A stretch of DNA of 64,000 nt from Candidatus Gastranaerophilales bacterium. GTDB lineage: Bacteria; Cyanobacteriota; Vampirovibrionia; Gastranaerophilales; Gastranaerophilaceae. The stretch lies in the NCBI GenBank assembly GCA_944325105.1, contig CALUYW010000012.1:1-64000 (forward strand). Direction: 5' to 3'. The first letter of the stretch is position 1; each line of letters starts with the position of its first letter. The notes beneath the pieces are model-generated. The model did no database searches, had not been told where the DNA came from, and saw only the letters and a program-made list of their open reading frames with translations. The position numbers and the translations under genes are program-made. Shown one piece after another: positions 37,605-45,686 of this stretch.

Positions 37605-38102
37605 TGATGTTACATCGTCATTGTCAACGTAGTTTGAAATGTTTGTCGGTTGAAATTTAGGATGGTTTTCCTCCATTTCTTCAATTTCAGTGTCGACTCC
37701 GTAGGCGGCAATTTCTGCGTTTGTTACCCTGCCATCACCGTTTTGGTCAATTTCACTAAAGTGTGCAAGAACCTCTTCCAGCTGTGAGCCTGCTGATGAA
37801 CTGTAGCATAACTGCATAAGCTCTTGATAGCTAAGTCCTTGTTGAGATAGTTTGTTGGTATACTGTTGCATGTCTGTGGCGCTTATCTTGCCGTCGCCGT
37901 CAGCGTCAATACTTGAAAAATTTTGTGATAAATAGCTTTGAAAACTAACATTTAGATTGTTTTTGTTTACTTCATCAGACGGATTAATAATTTGTTCCAG
38001 TGTTAATCCGCCCGAAGCGCCTGCACTCAATACTGCAAAATTGTTAGAAAGCCCGTATATGGCTTGTGCCATAAGTGCTTGTCCGTTTAATCTTGTGCTC
38101 AT
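37596..38102 (-). CDS. protein with two EF-hand loops
   Basis: 168 residues, no signal peptide. EF loop 1 at residues 66-77 (DADGDGKISATD, Asp at position 12) and loop 2 at 119-130 (DQNGDGRVTNAE) form a plausible Ca-binding pair separated by about 40 residues. The N-terminal 35 residues are hydrophobic/glycine-rich (MAQAIYGLSNNFAVLSAGAS). GAGG precedes the ATG. Role unknown. Confidence 0.85.
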   Translation of the reverse strand: MSTRLNGQALMAQAIYGLSNNFAVLSAGASGGLTLEQIINPSDEVNKNNLNVSFQSYLSQNFSSIDADGDGKISATDMQQYTNKLSQQGLSYQELMQLCYSSSAGSQLEEVLAHFSEIDQNGDGRVTNAEIAAYGVDTEIEEMEENHPKFQPTNISNYVDNDDVTSST

Positions 38103-38180
38103 AATCTAACCTCGTTAATAACCTATAATAAAATTAATGATTTTTTTAAAAAAAGAAAACAACCTTTTAGATGAAATGAC

Positions 38181-38209
38181 TTGTTTGTAATTTTTATAAG
38201 TTGTAAAAT
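38181..38209 (+). promoter_or_regulatory. candidate leaderless promoter of the 58-residue zinc-ribbon gene
   Basis: TTGTTT, 17 bases, TAAAAT, six bases (ATCTTT), then ATG at 38216. No Shine-Dalgarno. Confidence 0.6.
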
Positions 38210-38215
38210 ATCTTT

Positions 38216-38392
38216 ATGGCTGAAAAAAGACAATTTTTAGGAGTTATGTTTGAATGCTGCCATGTCTATGGCAGGATTTATAAAAATAAAGAGGGCACTT
38301 TTTATGAAGGAAAGTGCCCGAAGTGTTTAAAAACTGTTCGAGTAAGGATAGGGAGTGGGGGAGTTAACAATAGGTTTTTTAGAGCAGTTTAG
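38216..38392 (+). CDS. small zinc-ribbon-like protein (58 residues)
   Basis: A 58-codon gene in an otherwise empty gap. It reads MAEKRQFLGVMFECCHVYGR at the start. Cysteine pairs occur at residues 14-15 (ECC) and 34-37 (CPKC), enough for a zinc site. The C-terminal half is basic (TVRVRIGSGG, NNRFFRAV). The spacing looks like a small conserved family that I cannot name with certainty. Support comes from the well-formed leaderless promoter ending six bases upstream and from exact tail-to-tail abutment with the next gene (stop at 38392, neighbour's end at 38393). Confidence 0.75.
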   Translation: MAEKRQFLGVMFECCHVYGRIYKNKEGTFYEGKCPKCLKTVRVRIGSGGVNNRFFRAV

Positions 38393-39013
38393 CTACTCTT
38401 TAAACTTTATATTTCCGTCGGCATCTCTTTGAATTTCTCCGTCGGCACCGCGTTCAAGTTCGGGAAGTTCTACTTCTCCAAAGACAATATTCGGGTCTTT
38501 AATTCCGTTTAATTCACATATTTTAGCCAGATATTGGTTGTAATCTTCGCTGTATAGTTTTATGCCGTCTACATGGTTTGCAATTATCCTTGACAAGCAG
38601 TCATCTGTGCCTGTGCCCCATGGCTGCACTTTTACGGTTTTTGTCTCTGTTCTGCTTTGTGTGGAATTATTTGCGCTTTCATACACGCTATCAAGCAGTC
38701 TGGATGATTCATCATGCGAAAGATACTCATCACCGTTTCTGTCTACTGCTATTTGTAAATCAGTGAAGTCATCTTTATCCAGATAGCCTTTTTCATATGC
38801 CATTTGTAAAAAGCCATCCATTGGCATTTTTTCAGTATTATTAGTGCCAAATATTTCATTATTGTAATGCTCTATAAATTTTTCTTTTGATTCAAAAACA
38901 CTCGGGTCATCACTTTGCGCTTTTGCTTTTTCAAATGCCTCTAATGCTTTTTTGTCAAATTCATCTTTTATGCCCTGTGCTTTTAGTATTCCATCGAGAT
39001 TTATTTCGCTCAT
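38393..39013 (-). CDS. EF-hand protein with LysM-like region
   Basis: 206 residues from the ATG at 39013 behind AAAGGAAGG. An earlier GTG is less well spaced. An EF-hand loop lies at residues 91-102 (DRNGDEYLSHDE). The segment around 135-185 (DCLSRIIANHV, YLAKICELNGIKDPNIVFGE) follows the spacing of a LysM fold. The C-terminus ends in a DADGNIKFKE tail. No signal peptide. Function unknown; the LysM suggestion is weak. Confidence 0.8.
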   Translation of the reverse strand: MSEINLDGILKAQGIKDEFDKKALEAFEKAKAQSDDPSVFESKEKFIEHYNNEIFGTNNTEKMPMDGFLQMAYEKGYLDKDDFTDLQIAVDRNGDEYLSHDESSRLLDSVYESANNSTQSRTETKTVKVQPWGTGTDDCLSRIIANHVDGIKLYSEDYNQYLAKICELNGIKDPNIVFGEVELPELERGADGEIQRDADGNIKFKE

Positions 39014-39093
39014 CAACACCTTCCTTTACTTCTACTTCTTTTTAATTCGGCATTTATTCCGGAATACTTTATCTTTTGTAAAGAAATATTAAA

Positions 39094-39117
39094 AAGCACC
39101 CTTTTGCAAGGGTGCTT
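39094..39117 (-). terminator. gatA terminator
   Basis: AAGCACCCTT and AAGGGTGCTT make a perfect 10-bp stem with a four-base loop; on the minus strand it continues into TTTAATATTT. It lies 18 bases after the gatA stop. Confidence 0.85.
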
Positions 39118-39135
39118 AGGTATGTTTTTATATTT

Positions 39136-40572
39136 TTACTTTATCGCCTGTTCAAGATTATAAGCTGCCCTTAAGATGGTTGATTCATCCAGGTTTTTAC
39201 CTATAATTTGCAAGCCTATCGGCATGTTTTCGCTATCAAAACCGCAAGGTGTACTAAGTGCAGGTGCTCCGATAAGATTAGCGCTGATTGTTGCAATATC
39301 TGTCAGATACATCGCAAGCGGGTCTTCGTTACGAGAGCCTATGTCAAACGCCGTTGTCGGGCATGTTGGTGAAATAAGCACATCAACATCTTTAAATACA
39401 TTATCAAAATCGTTTTTCACAAGACGTCTTAACTGTTGAGCTTTTTTGTAATAAGCATCATAATAACCGCTTGATAGAGCGTAAGTTCCAAGCATTATAC
39501 GTCTTTTAACCTCGTCTCCAAAGCCTTCCGCGCGTGTTTTTGTGTACATTTCAAGAAGATTTTGAGCGTCTTTTGTTCTGTAACCGTATTTAACGCCGTC
39601 AAAACGCGCCAAGTTTGAACTTGCTTCAGCGGTTGCAACGATGTAGTAAATACCTATTGAATATTTTAAAAGCGGAAGAGAAACTTCTTTAATTTCTGCG
39701 CCGAGTTTTTTGTAGACTTCAATAGCGTTTTCAATTGATTTTCTAACATCATCGCTGACACCCTCTGCCATAAGTTCTTTAATGACACCTATCTTAAGAC
39801 CTTTGATATTGTCTTTTAGGGTTTTATTAACATCTTCAACTTCAAGCTTAAGAGATGTTGAATCTTTTTCATCCCAGCCTGCAATTGCCATGTAAAGATT
39901 TGCAATGTCCTCTACGCATCTGCCAAAAGGCCCTATTTGGTCAAGGGAAGAGGCAAAAGCTATTAGCCCGTAGCGAGAAACTCTGCCGTATGTGGGCTTA
40001 AAGCCGTTAATACCGCAAAAACTTGCAGGAAGTCTGATACTGCCGCCTGTGTCAGAACCGAGAGAAACCGTTGCTTCATATGCTGCAACAGAAGCTGCAG
40101 AACCACCTGAAGAGCCTCCGGGGACTTTGTTTAAGTTATGAGGGTTTCTTACAATTTTAAAAGCTGAATTTTCGTTACTTGAACCCATTGCAAACTCATC
40201 AAGGTTTGCCTTACCTATAATCGGTACAAAGTTTTCTTTTAACTTTTTTGTAACAGTGGCATCAAACGGTGAAACAAAGTTTTCTAAGATTTTTGAACTG
40301 GCAGTGGTTTTTGAGCCTATCATATTCATATTGTCTTTAAGTGCAAGAGGAATACCTGCCATAAGAGGAAGTTCTTCATTGTTTGCGATTTTTTGGTCAA
40401 CTTTTTTTGCTGTTTCAATCGCCTGTTCTTTTGTAAGGGAGTTATAAGCTCCTATTTTATTGTCCTCTTTTTCTATTTGTTTAAAGGTTTCTTCGGTTAA
40501 TTCAACTGCGCTTATTTCTTTATTTAAAAGCGCTTTTCTTTGTTCGACTGCGGTTTTTTTCAATAATTCCAT
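39136..40572 (-). CDS. gatA: Asp-tRNA(Asn)/Glu-tRNA(Gln) amidotransferase subunit A
   Basis: 478 residues of the amidase-signature family. The Ser-cisSer-Lys triad is in place: Lys79 (PLALKDNM), Ser154 (PGGSSGGSAAS) and Ser178 (GSDTGGSIR). These positions equal those I recall for well-studied GatA. It releases ammonia from glutamine for transamidation of Glu-tRNA(Gln). gatB and gatC are not adjacent. A GTGGAG precedes the ATG. Confidence 0.96.
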   Translation of the reverse strand: MELLKKTAVEQRKALLNKEISAVELTEETFKQIEKEDNKIGAYNSLTKEQAIETAKKVDQKIANNEELPLMAGIPLALKDNMNMIGSKTTASSKILENFVSPFDATVTKKLKENFVPIIGKANLDEFAMGSSNENSAFKIVRNPHNLNKVPGGSSGGSAASVAAYEATVSLGSDTGGSIRLPASFCGINGFKPTYGRVSRYGLIAFASSLDQIGPFGRCVEDIANLYMAIAGWDEKDSTSLKLEVEDVNKTLKDNIKGLKIGVIKELMAEGVSDDVRKSIENAIEVYKKLGAEIKEVSLPLLKYSIGIYYIVATAEASSNLARFDGVKYGYRTKDAQNLLEMYTKTRAEGFGDEVKRRIMLGTYALSSGYYDAYYKKAQQLRRLVKNDFDNVFKDVDVLISPTCPTTAFDIGSRNEDPLAMYLTDIATISANLIGAPALSTPCGFDSENMPIGLQIIGKNLDESTILRAAYNLEQAIK

Positions 40573-40601
40573 TGATGTGCTCCACTAATTTGTATTACAA
40601 T
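40572..40601 (+). promoter_or_regulatory. candidate leaderless promoter of yraN
   Basis: TTGATG, 18 bases, TACAAT, six bases (TATTTT), then ATG at 40608. The element sits between the divergent gatA and yraN starts and touches the gatA start codon. Confidence 0.5.
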
Positions 40602-40607
40602 TATTTT

Positions 40608-40952
40608 ATGTCAAACAAACTTAAAGGCAAATATGGCGAAGATGTCGCAGTTGATTTTTTGCGCAAAAGAGGTTTTGAAATTTTAGAGAGAAACTTCAGA
40701 TACTCTAAATATTCAGAAATTGACATAGTTGCAAAAAAAGACAAAATAGTTTATTTTATAGAGGTAAAGTACAGAACAAACAGTTTTTTTGGTATGCCTC
40801 TGGAATCTATCACAAAATCAAAGTTGGAAAAAATTAAAAAGGGTGTGAGTTATTATATTTCAAAACATCAAGGCGAGTTTTGTTCGTATAGAATCAGTGC
40901 CCTTTCGATTTTTGGTGAAAAGATAGATTTTTTAGAAAGCATTTTATTTTAG
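40608..40952 (+). CDS. yraN: YraN/UPF0102 family nuclease-fold protein
   Basis: 114 residues from the ATG at 40608. The restriction-endonuclease-like core is visible: GEDVAVDFLRKRGFEILERN, YSEIDIVAKKD and YFIEVKYRT, giving the E-D-ExK pattern. The family is small, widespread and poorly understood. A longer frame would run into the gatA start. No Shine-Dalgarno is visible. Confidence 0.9.
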   Translation: MSNKLKGKYGEDVAVDFLRKRGFEILERNFRYSKYSEIDIVAKKDKIVYFIEVKYRTNSFFGMPLESITKSKLEKIKKGVSYYISKHQGEFCSYRISALSIFGEKIDFLESILF

Positions 40953-41009
40953 CAAGAAAATTTATTTACGTGTTTTGTCTAATAGTTGTTTAGTTTAAGG
41001 TATCCGCTA

Positions 41010-42203
41010 ATGATTAAAATTTTTTCTGTTCCACTCGGTGGTGGGTTTTTCTCTCCAAAAATTAATGAAAGAAGAACGCAAAATGGGCAAGAATTACAGA
41101 CTTTCAAAGGATTTGGTCTAAATGGTAAAAATCTTGCTCCTCTTGCTGAAGATACTTTGACATTTTCAGGTAGAAAAAAACACAAGGAAAAGTCGGTAAG
41201 TAATCCTATAGAACCACAAGCTGTGACGAGGACAAGGCATGCGGATGATAAGGTTATGCATAAAAAAGAAAGAACGATAACAAATGTACTTTCTCACAGA
41301 ATTTATAAAGAAGCAGAAGCAGATACAAGAATGCTTAAAAATATACTAAGAAATTATCTTGGCTATCTTGTTCCTACTGGGGCTAAGCGTTGCAGTAAAG
41401 AGCAGCCCATACACAGTCTTGAATTTAGAACTAAAGGTGCGAATTCCATAAGAGAAAAAGCAACACAAAAATATCTTTATTCAAAAGAGGCTGTAATAGA
41501 CAGACTTGGCGATATTGTCGGTGCAAGAATTATCCTTGGCGAGAATTCAAGCGGAAGTGCGGATGTTGTAATTGATAAGTTGATAGAAGCGGTTAAAGAC
41601 GGCAAGATAAAAATTACTGAAGTAGAAAACCACACCCCGTTTGATAAAAGATTTCAATATGTCGGACAAGCCAAACTGCATAAGCTTGCTCAGGCATCCT
41701 CAAATAAATACGGTATATTTGTAAATGAAAAAAGTGTAAGAAATGAAACAGGGTACACTGCGGTGCATTTGGCGGTACAGTTCCCTGACGGCTACAAGGG
41801 TGAAATACAAATTCTTGGCAGGGATGTTGCTTTGTTGAAAGAGTTGGAAGATATTCCATACAAAATTTTGCAAGGTAAAAGTGTTCATAAGGAATACTCG
41901 GAAATAGTCGATATACTTAAGCCGTTATGTCCGGTAGATGACAATCCGGATAATCCGGAAAACATAAAAAGAGCAAAACTAAAGAAAGAATTTGTGGCAT
42001 ATACTGCTGCTGCATACAAGTATCAGCGTTTCAAGGCTCCAACCAGCAGAAGAAGTGCTTTGTTGCCAAACTTTCTTACTATTGATGAATATGCAAAAAC
42101 ACAAAGAAGCAAAATTCACTTAACACCTGATATGGATTTTAACAATTTGTATAAGTTGAAAGATTTTGCCGACCAAAGAATAAAGCAACAAATGGAGCAA
42201 TAA
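41010..42203 (+). CDS. divergent RelA/SpoT nucleotidyltransferase-domain protein
   Basis: 397 residues from the ATG at 41010, nine bases after TAAGG. Residues 135-295 carry the alarmone-synthetase pattern: LEFRTKGANSIREK, LGDIVGARIIL (D168, R173), ETGYTAVHLAVQFPDGYKG and EIQILGRDVA (E265). The basic tail of the usual EIQIRT motif is changed. No HD hydrolase, TGS or ACT domain is present. An N-terminal extension of about 130 residues includes DTLTFSGRKK. A C-terminal region of about 100 residues is unrecognised. It stands alone with no obvious antitoxin gene. Confidence 0.8.
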   Translation: MIKIFSVPLGGGFFSPKINERRTQNGQELQTFKGFGLNGKNLAPLAEDTLTFSGRKKHKEKSVSNPIEPQAVTRTRHADDKVMHKKERTITNVLSHRIYKEAEADTRMLKNILRNYLGYLVPTGAKRCSKEQPIHSLEFRTKGANSIREKATQKYLYSKEAVIDRLGDIVGARIILGENSSGSADVVIDKLIEAVKDGKIKITEVENHTPFDKRFQYVGQAKLHKLAQASSNKYGIFVNEKSVRNETGYTAVHLAVQFPDGYKGEIQILGRDVALLKELEDIPYKILQGKSVHKEYSEIVDILKPLCPVDDNPDNPENIKRAKLKKEFVAYTAAAYKYQRFKAPTSRRSALLPNFLTIDEYAKTQRSKIHLTPDMDFNNLYKLKDFADQRIKQQMEQ

Positions 42204-42274
42204 TTTTACTTGAATATTCCTTAATTTTGTAGTATGAAAATAGTGTATTCACTCACAAAATGTAAGGATTCAAA

Positions 42275-43369
42275 ATGGTAAAAAAACTTATTACACAAGA
42301 CACCAGAATGTTCTTGACAGGAAACGAAGTTATTGCCTATGCGGCTAATGCTGCAGAGGCTGAGTTTATGTATGGTTATCCCATTACTCCTCAGAACGAA
42401 ATCATGCACACATGGTGCAAATTGCTTCCTAAAACTGAAGCAGGCTTCTTGCAAACAGAAGATGAAATTTCTGCCGGTTTCTCTACAATTGGTGGTATTT
42501 TAGCGGGTAAAAGAGCCTTTACAGCTACAGCCGGCCCCGGTAATGTTATTATGCAAGATGCTCAGAGTATGGCTGAGATGATGAGAATACCTTTTGTATG
42601 TGCCGTAATGCAAAGAGGCGGCCCCTCAACCGCTACTGTTATTTACGCTCAACAAGAAACAAGACTTACATGTTTTGGCGGTAACGGTGAAGGTTTTAGA
42701 ATTGTATATTCTACTGCAGGTCACCAAGACTTATATGACTATATGATTAAAGCATTTAATACCGCTTGGAAATACAGATTCCCTACATTTATGTTGGCTG
42801 ATGGCTACCAAGGTAAAATGAGAGAGCCTGTTACATTATATGACCCTGCTTCTCGCGGCATCAAAATGGTTCCTGTTGAAGCTACTTTGGGTGGTGCAAA
42901 CGGTACAAGGCCGGTTAATCACATTAGAAATACATTTAACCTTGAAGAAGAACTTATGGAAGTTCTTGATAAATATCAAGAAGAGTTTGACAGAATTTCT
43001 CCTGAAATTGAGGAATATCTTGAATACAAAGCTGATGATGCTGAAATTCTTATCATTGCTCATGGTATTGTTGCAAGGTCTGCAATGACAGCTGTTGATG
43101 AATTGAGAGCAAAAGGCATAAAAGCAGGTTTATTCAGACCTATTACACTTCGTCCTCTTGCTGTTAAACCTCTAAGAGCAGCAGTTGCGCGTGCTAAGCA
43201 AGTGCTTTTCACTGAATCTGCAAACGGTCAACTTGCTCAAATGGTTCTTGAAAAAATCTATGGATTACAGACACCCTATTCAACCCTGTTTAAAATGGGC
43301 GTTGGCGTTACAGGTGACGACATTGTTCAAAAAGTTGAATCTATGGTTAAAGAACCTGCAACAGTGTAG
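42275..43369 (+). CDS. 2-oxoacid:ferredoxin oxidoreductase alpha subunit, system 1
   Basis: 364 residues. FLTGNEVIAYAANAAEAEFM, YGYPITPQNEIM and TATAGPGNVIMQDAQSMAEM belong to the pyrimidine-binding domain of the KorA/VorB/PorA group; the domain II part has FRPITLRPL. It is the first gene of an alpha-beta-gamma-delta operon. The substrate (pyruvate, 2-oxoglutarate or branched-chain 2-oxoacid) cannot be fixed from sequence alone; VorB/KorA-like. TAAGGA precedes the ATG. Confidence 0.88.
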   Translation: MVKKLITQDTRMFLTGNEVIAYAANAAEAEFMYGYPITPQNEIMHTWCKLLPKTEAGFLQTEDEISAGFSTIGGILAGKRAFTATAGPGNVIMQDAQSMAEMMRIPFVCAVMQRGGPSTATVIYAQQETRLTCFGGNGEGFRIVYSTAGHQDLYDYMIKAFNTAWKYRFPTFMLADGYQGKMREPVTLYDPASRGIKMVPVEATLGGANGTRPVNHIRNTFNLEEELMEVLDKYQEEFDRISPEIEEYLEYKADDAEILIIAHGIVARSAMTAVDELRAKGIKAGLFRPITLRPLAVKPLRAAVARAKQVLFTESANGQLAQMVLEKIYGLQTPYSTLFKMGVGVTGDDIVQKVESMVKEPATV

Positions 43370-43399
43370 TTTTTAGAATAGAAAAAGAGGAAAAAATAA

Positions 43400-44155
43400 A
43401 TGATAGAAATGTTAGAAAAAGGACCAAGATTGGCAAAAGCTCAAAATGCCGAAGTTGGTGCGTCTAAATTCTGCCCCGGTTGCGGGCATGGCATGATTTT
43501 AAAAACTCTTGCCCAAACTATTGATGAACTTGAACTGAATGATAAAGCAGTATTTGGCTGTGATATCGGCTGTTCATTGCTATCTTGGAATTATATGAAC
43601 GTAGATACGGTTCAAACTCACCACGGTCGTACAACCCCGGTTATTTACGGTGTAACAAGAGCTAATCCTGATTTGGTAGGTATTGCATACATGGGTGATG
43701 GTGGCGGTCTTGCTATCGGTTCTCAACACCTTGTGAATGCTGCAGTGAGGTCAGAAAACCTTTTGATTATTGTTGCTAACAACACTAACTATGGTATGAC
43801 AGGTGGTCAAATGTCACCCACAACAATGCCCGGTCAAAAAACGGAAACAACTCCTTACGGCCGTGATTGCGATGTTACAGGCAGACCTGCAAAAGGCGCT
43901 GAAATGGTTGCTTCAATTGCTGACCCCGAAAAGTCATTTGTCGCAAGAGCTTCTGTTTCTAACTTGAGAAAGTTAAAAGCAACATTTAAAAAGGCTCTTA
44001 AAAATGTTGATATGGGCGGTTTCTCATTCGTCGAAGTTCTTTCTGTATGTCCTTTGAACTGGAGAACAAACAATGTTCAAACTTGGGACAGATTAAAAAC
44101 TATGGAAGAGTTCTTTGAAGTTAAAGATTTCGTTCAAAGAGAAGGATTGGAGTAA
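43400..44155 (+). CDS. 2-oxoacid:ferredoxin oxidoreductase beta subunit (TPP-binding), system 1
   Basis: 251 residues. FCPGCGHGMILKTLAQTIDE begins the thiamine-diphosphate domain, and YMGDGGGLAIGSQHLVNA with NNTNYGMTGGQMSPTTMPG holds the GDG...N TPP/Mg site. Cysteines near residues 20 and 24 (CPGC) and further in could ligate the subunit's 4Fe-4S cluster. It lies 30 bases after the alpha gene. AGAGG precedes the ATG. Confidence 0.92.
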   Translation: MIEMLEKGPRLAKAQNAEVGASKFCPGCGHGMILKTLAQTIDELELNDKAVFGCDIGCSLLSWNYMNVDTVQTHHGRTTPVIYGVTRANPDLVGIAYMGDGGGLAIGSQHLVNAAVRSENLLIIVANNTNYGMTGGQMSPTTMPGQKTETTPYGRDCDVTGRPAKGAEMVASIADPEKSFVARASVSNLRKLKATFKKALKNVDMGGFSFVEVLSVCPLNWRTNNVQTWDRLKTMEEFFEVKDFVQREGLE

Positions 44156-44159
44156 AATT

Positions 44160-44720
44160 ATGGCAAGAACAAGAATAGTTTTAGCAGGTGAAGGCGGACA
44201 GGGCGTTCAAAGTATAGCAAAAATCCTTGTTGAAGCCGGTTACGAAGCAGGTAAAGAAATTCTTTACATACCTAACTTTGGTGTAGAACAAAGGGGTGGT
44301 GTTTCAATTGCATTTTGTCAAATAGCTGATGAAAAAATTGGTGAACCAAGATTTTCAAAAGGTGATATAGTTATTATGTTGTCTGATAGAGCAATTGACA
44401 GATGCAGCACATATGTAAGTGAAAACTCGACAGTAATATATGATTCCTCAGTATGCTCAAAAAAACCTGAGTGCAAAGCGAAGAATATTATTTCTGTCGA
44501 AGCTAATAAAATTGCAAACGAACAGTTGAGCGCAAGGGTATTTAACATTATTGTTCTGGGTGTATTGCTTAGCGCTACGAATGTTCTACAATTGTCCGAC
44601 ATCAAGAATGCTATGGAAATGGCTCTTGGTAAGAAATTTGACGCTAAACCCGAATTGAGAGACTTGAACTACAAAGCTCTTGAAATGGGTATGGGCTTAA
44701 TAGAGAAAGCAGGTGTATAA
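44160..44720 (+). CDS. 2-oxoacid:ferredoxin oxidoreductase gamma subunit, system 1
   Basis: 186 residues from the ATG at 44160. RIVLAGEGGQGVQSIAKILV starts the gamma domain and YIPNFGVEQRGGVSIAFCQI follows, both typical. It probably binds CoA in the complex. A longer frame overlaps the beta gene by 41 bases and is rejected because the conserved start MARTRIVLAGEGGQG fits family length. Confidence 0.92.
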   Translation: MARTRIVLAGEGGQGVQSIAKILVEAGYEAGKEILYIPNFGVEQRGGVSIAFCQIADEKIGEPRFSKGDIVIMLSDRAIDRCSTYVSENSTVIYDSSVCSKKPECKAKNIISVEANKIANEQLSARVFNIIVLGVLLSATNVLQLSDIKNAMEMALGKKFDAKPELRDLNYKALEMGMGLIEKAGV

Positions 44721-44721
44721 A

Positions 44722-44973
44722 ATGACAAAAACACATAAAGCAATAAAAGTTGAAAATGTTGCAAAAGGTAAGGCAGATTGGCATTTATATACTGACTACT
44801 GCAAAGGTTGCGGTCTTTGTATAGTTAAATGTCCTAAAAAATGCTTAAACTGGTCTAAGGAAGTTGGTATTTATCAAACTCCGGCTGTTGAGCCTAATCC
44901 TGAAGAATGTATCGGATGCGGCACTTGCGAACTTGTTTGCCCTGATAACGCAATTCGCGTTGAGAAAAAATAG
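44722..44973 (+). CDS. 2-oxoacid:ferredoxin oxidoreductase delta (2x4Fe-4S ferredoxin) subunit, system 1
   Basis: 83 residues from the ATG at 44722, one base after the gamma stop and preceded by AGGTG. Two cluster motifs are present: DYCKGCGLCIVKCPKKCL and EECIGCGTCELVCPDNAI. It hands electrons from the oxidoreductase to free ferredoxin. It is the last gene of the operon, followed by a strong terminator. Confidence 0.94.
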   Translation: MTKTHKAIKVENVAKGKADWHLYTDYCKGCGLCIVKCPKKCLNWSKEVGIYQTPAVEPNPEECIGCGTCELVCPDNAIRVEKK

Positions 44974-44986
44974 GTTTTACTATGAT

Positions 44987-45022
44987 AAAACACCCTGCAA
45001 TCTTGTGTTGCAGGGTGTTTTT
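44987..45022 (+). terminator. terminator of oxidoreductase operon 1
   Basis: AAAACACCCTGCAA and TTGCAGGGTGTTTT form a 14-bp stem followed by T residues, 13 bases after the ferredoxin gene. Confidence 0.92.
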
Positions 45023-45037
45023 ATTTTAATCTGTTAA

Positions 45038-45181
45038 TTATGCGTCAAATGCTGATACAATAGGAGTATTTGTTGTATTAATTGCTACTTGATTAATATA
45101 TAGAAAAGTCCAGCTAAACATTATTGTTGTCAATACTAATATTGAACAAAGCAGATAATTTGTAAATCTTTTTTCGTTCAT
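45038..45181 (-). CDS. 47-residue single-pass membrane peptide
   Basis: A short gene starting MNEKRFTNYLLCSILVLTTI. One hydrophobic helix (about residues 9-28) lies between a basic N-terminus and a polar C-terminal tail ending SAFDA, so the tail should face outward. AAGGTGG, a strong ribosome binding site, sits seven bases before the ATG, which supports it as real. It lies 32 bases downstream of the Ala/Gly-rich gene on the same strand. Not recognised. Confidence 0.65.
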   Translation of the reverse strand: MNEKRFTNYLLCSILVLTTIMFSWTFLYINQVAINTTNTPIVSAFDA

Positions 45182-45213
45182 TTCTACCACCTTAAAATTC
45201 ATTTTTTAGAGAG

Positions 45214-45525
45214 TTACGCTACACAGCTTATACTTGATACACCGCCGGCTGACGCCATTGTACCTGCAGCTTCAGCCCCACCGCCTGTATATGCCATTGT
45301 ACCAAGGGTTTCTGTTGGTGCAGATTGGATAGGATTGCTTGCTGCGGCAAATTGTGCATTAAGTTCTTCGGGTGAATAGTCAAAAGGATTTACCTGTGGT
45401 TTTTCCGGCTCTTTCTTTTTTAGAAGTTCGTCGTTGTTAATTTTTGGTGTTTGATTTTTTGGGCTGAGAACAAAGTTCTTGCTTGGCGCTGTCAATGTTG
45501 CCCCTGCGCTTGCACTTAGACTCAT
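45214..45525 (-). CDS. small low-complexity protein of unknown function
   Basis: 103 residues. The middle is proline/lysine-rich (LLKKKEPEKPQVNPFDYSPE). The C-terminus has a loose internal repeat, LGTMAYTGGGAEA then AGTMASAGGVSS. No signal peptide. AAAAGGAGAT precedes the ATG strongly. It is followed on the same strand by the 47-residue membrane peptide. Not recognised. Confidence 0.7.
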   Translation of the reverse strand: MSLSASAGATLTAPSKNFVLSPKNQTPKINNDELLKKKEPEKPQVNPFDYSPEELNAQFAAASNPIQSAPTETLGTMAYTGGGAEAAGTMASAGGVSSISCVA

Positions 45526-45686
45526 AATTTTATCTCCTTTTAAAAATGACTTTGTCTTAGTTCTTACATTTATATAAAAACAATATAAAAAGTGTAAATT
45601 CAGTATATACTCTTTTTGTTACAATACTTAATAAATTAAAACAGGCAAAAAATATTTTGTTTACAGTTTGTACCTTTGGGGTCATT

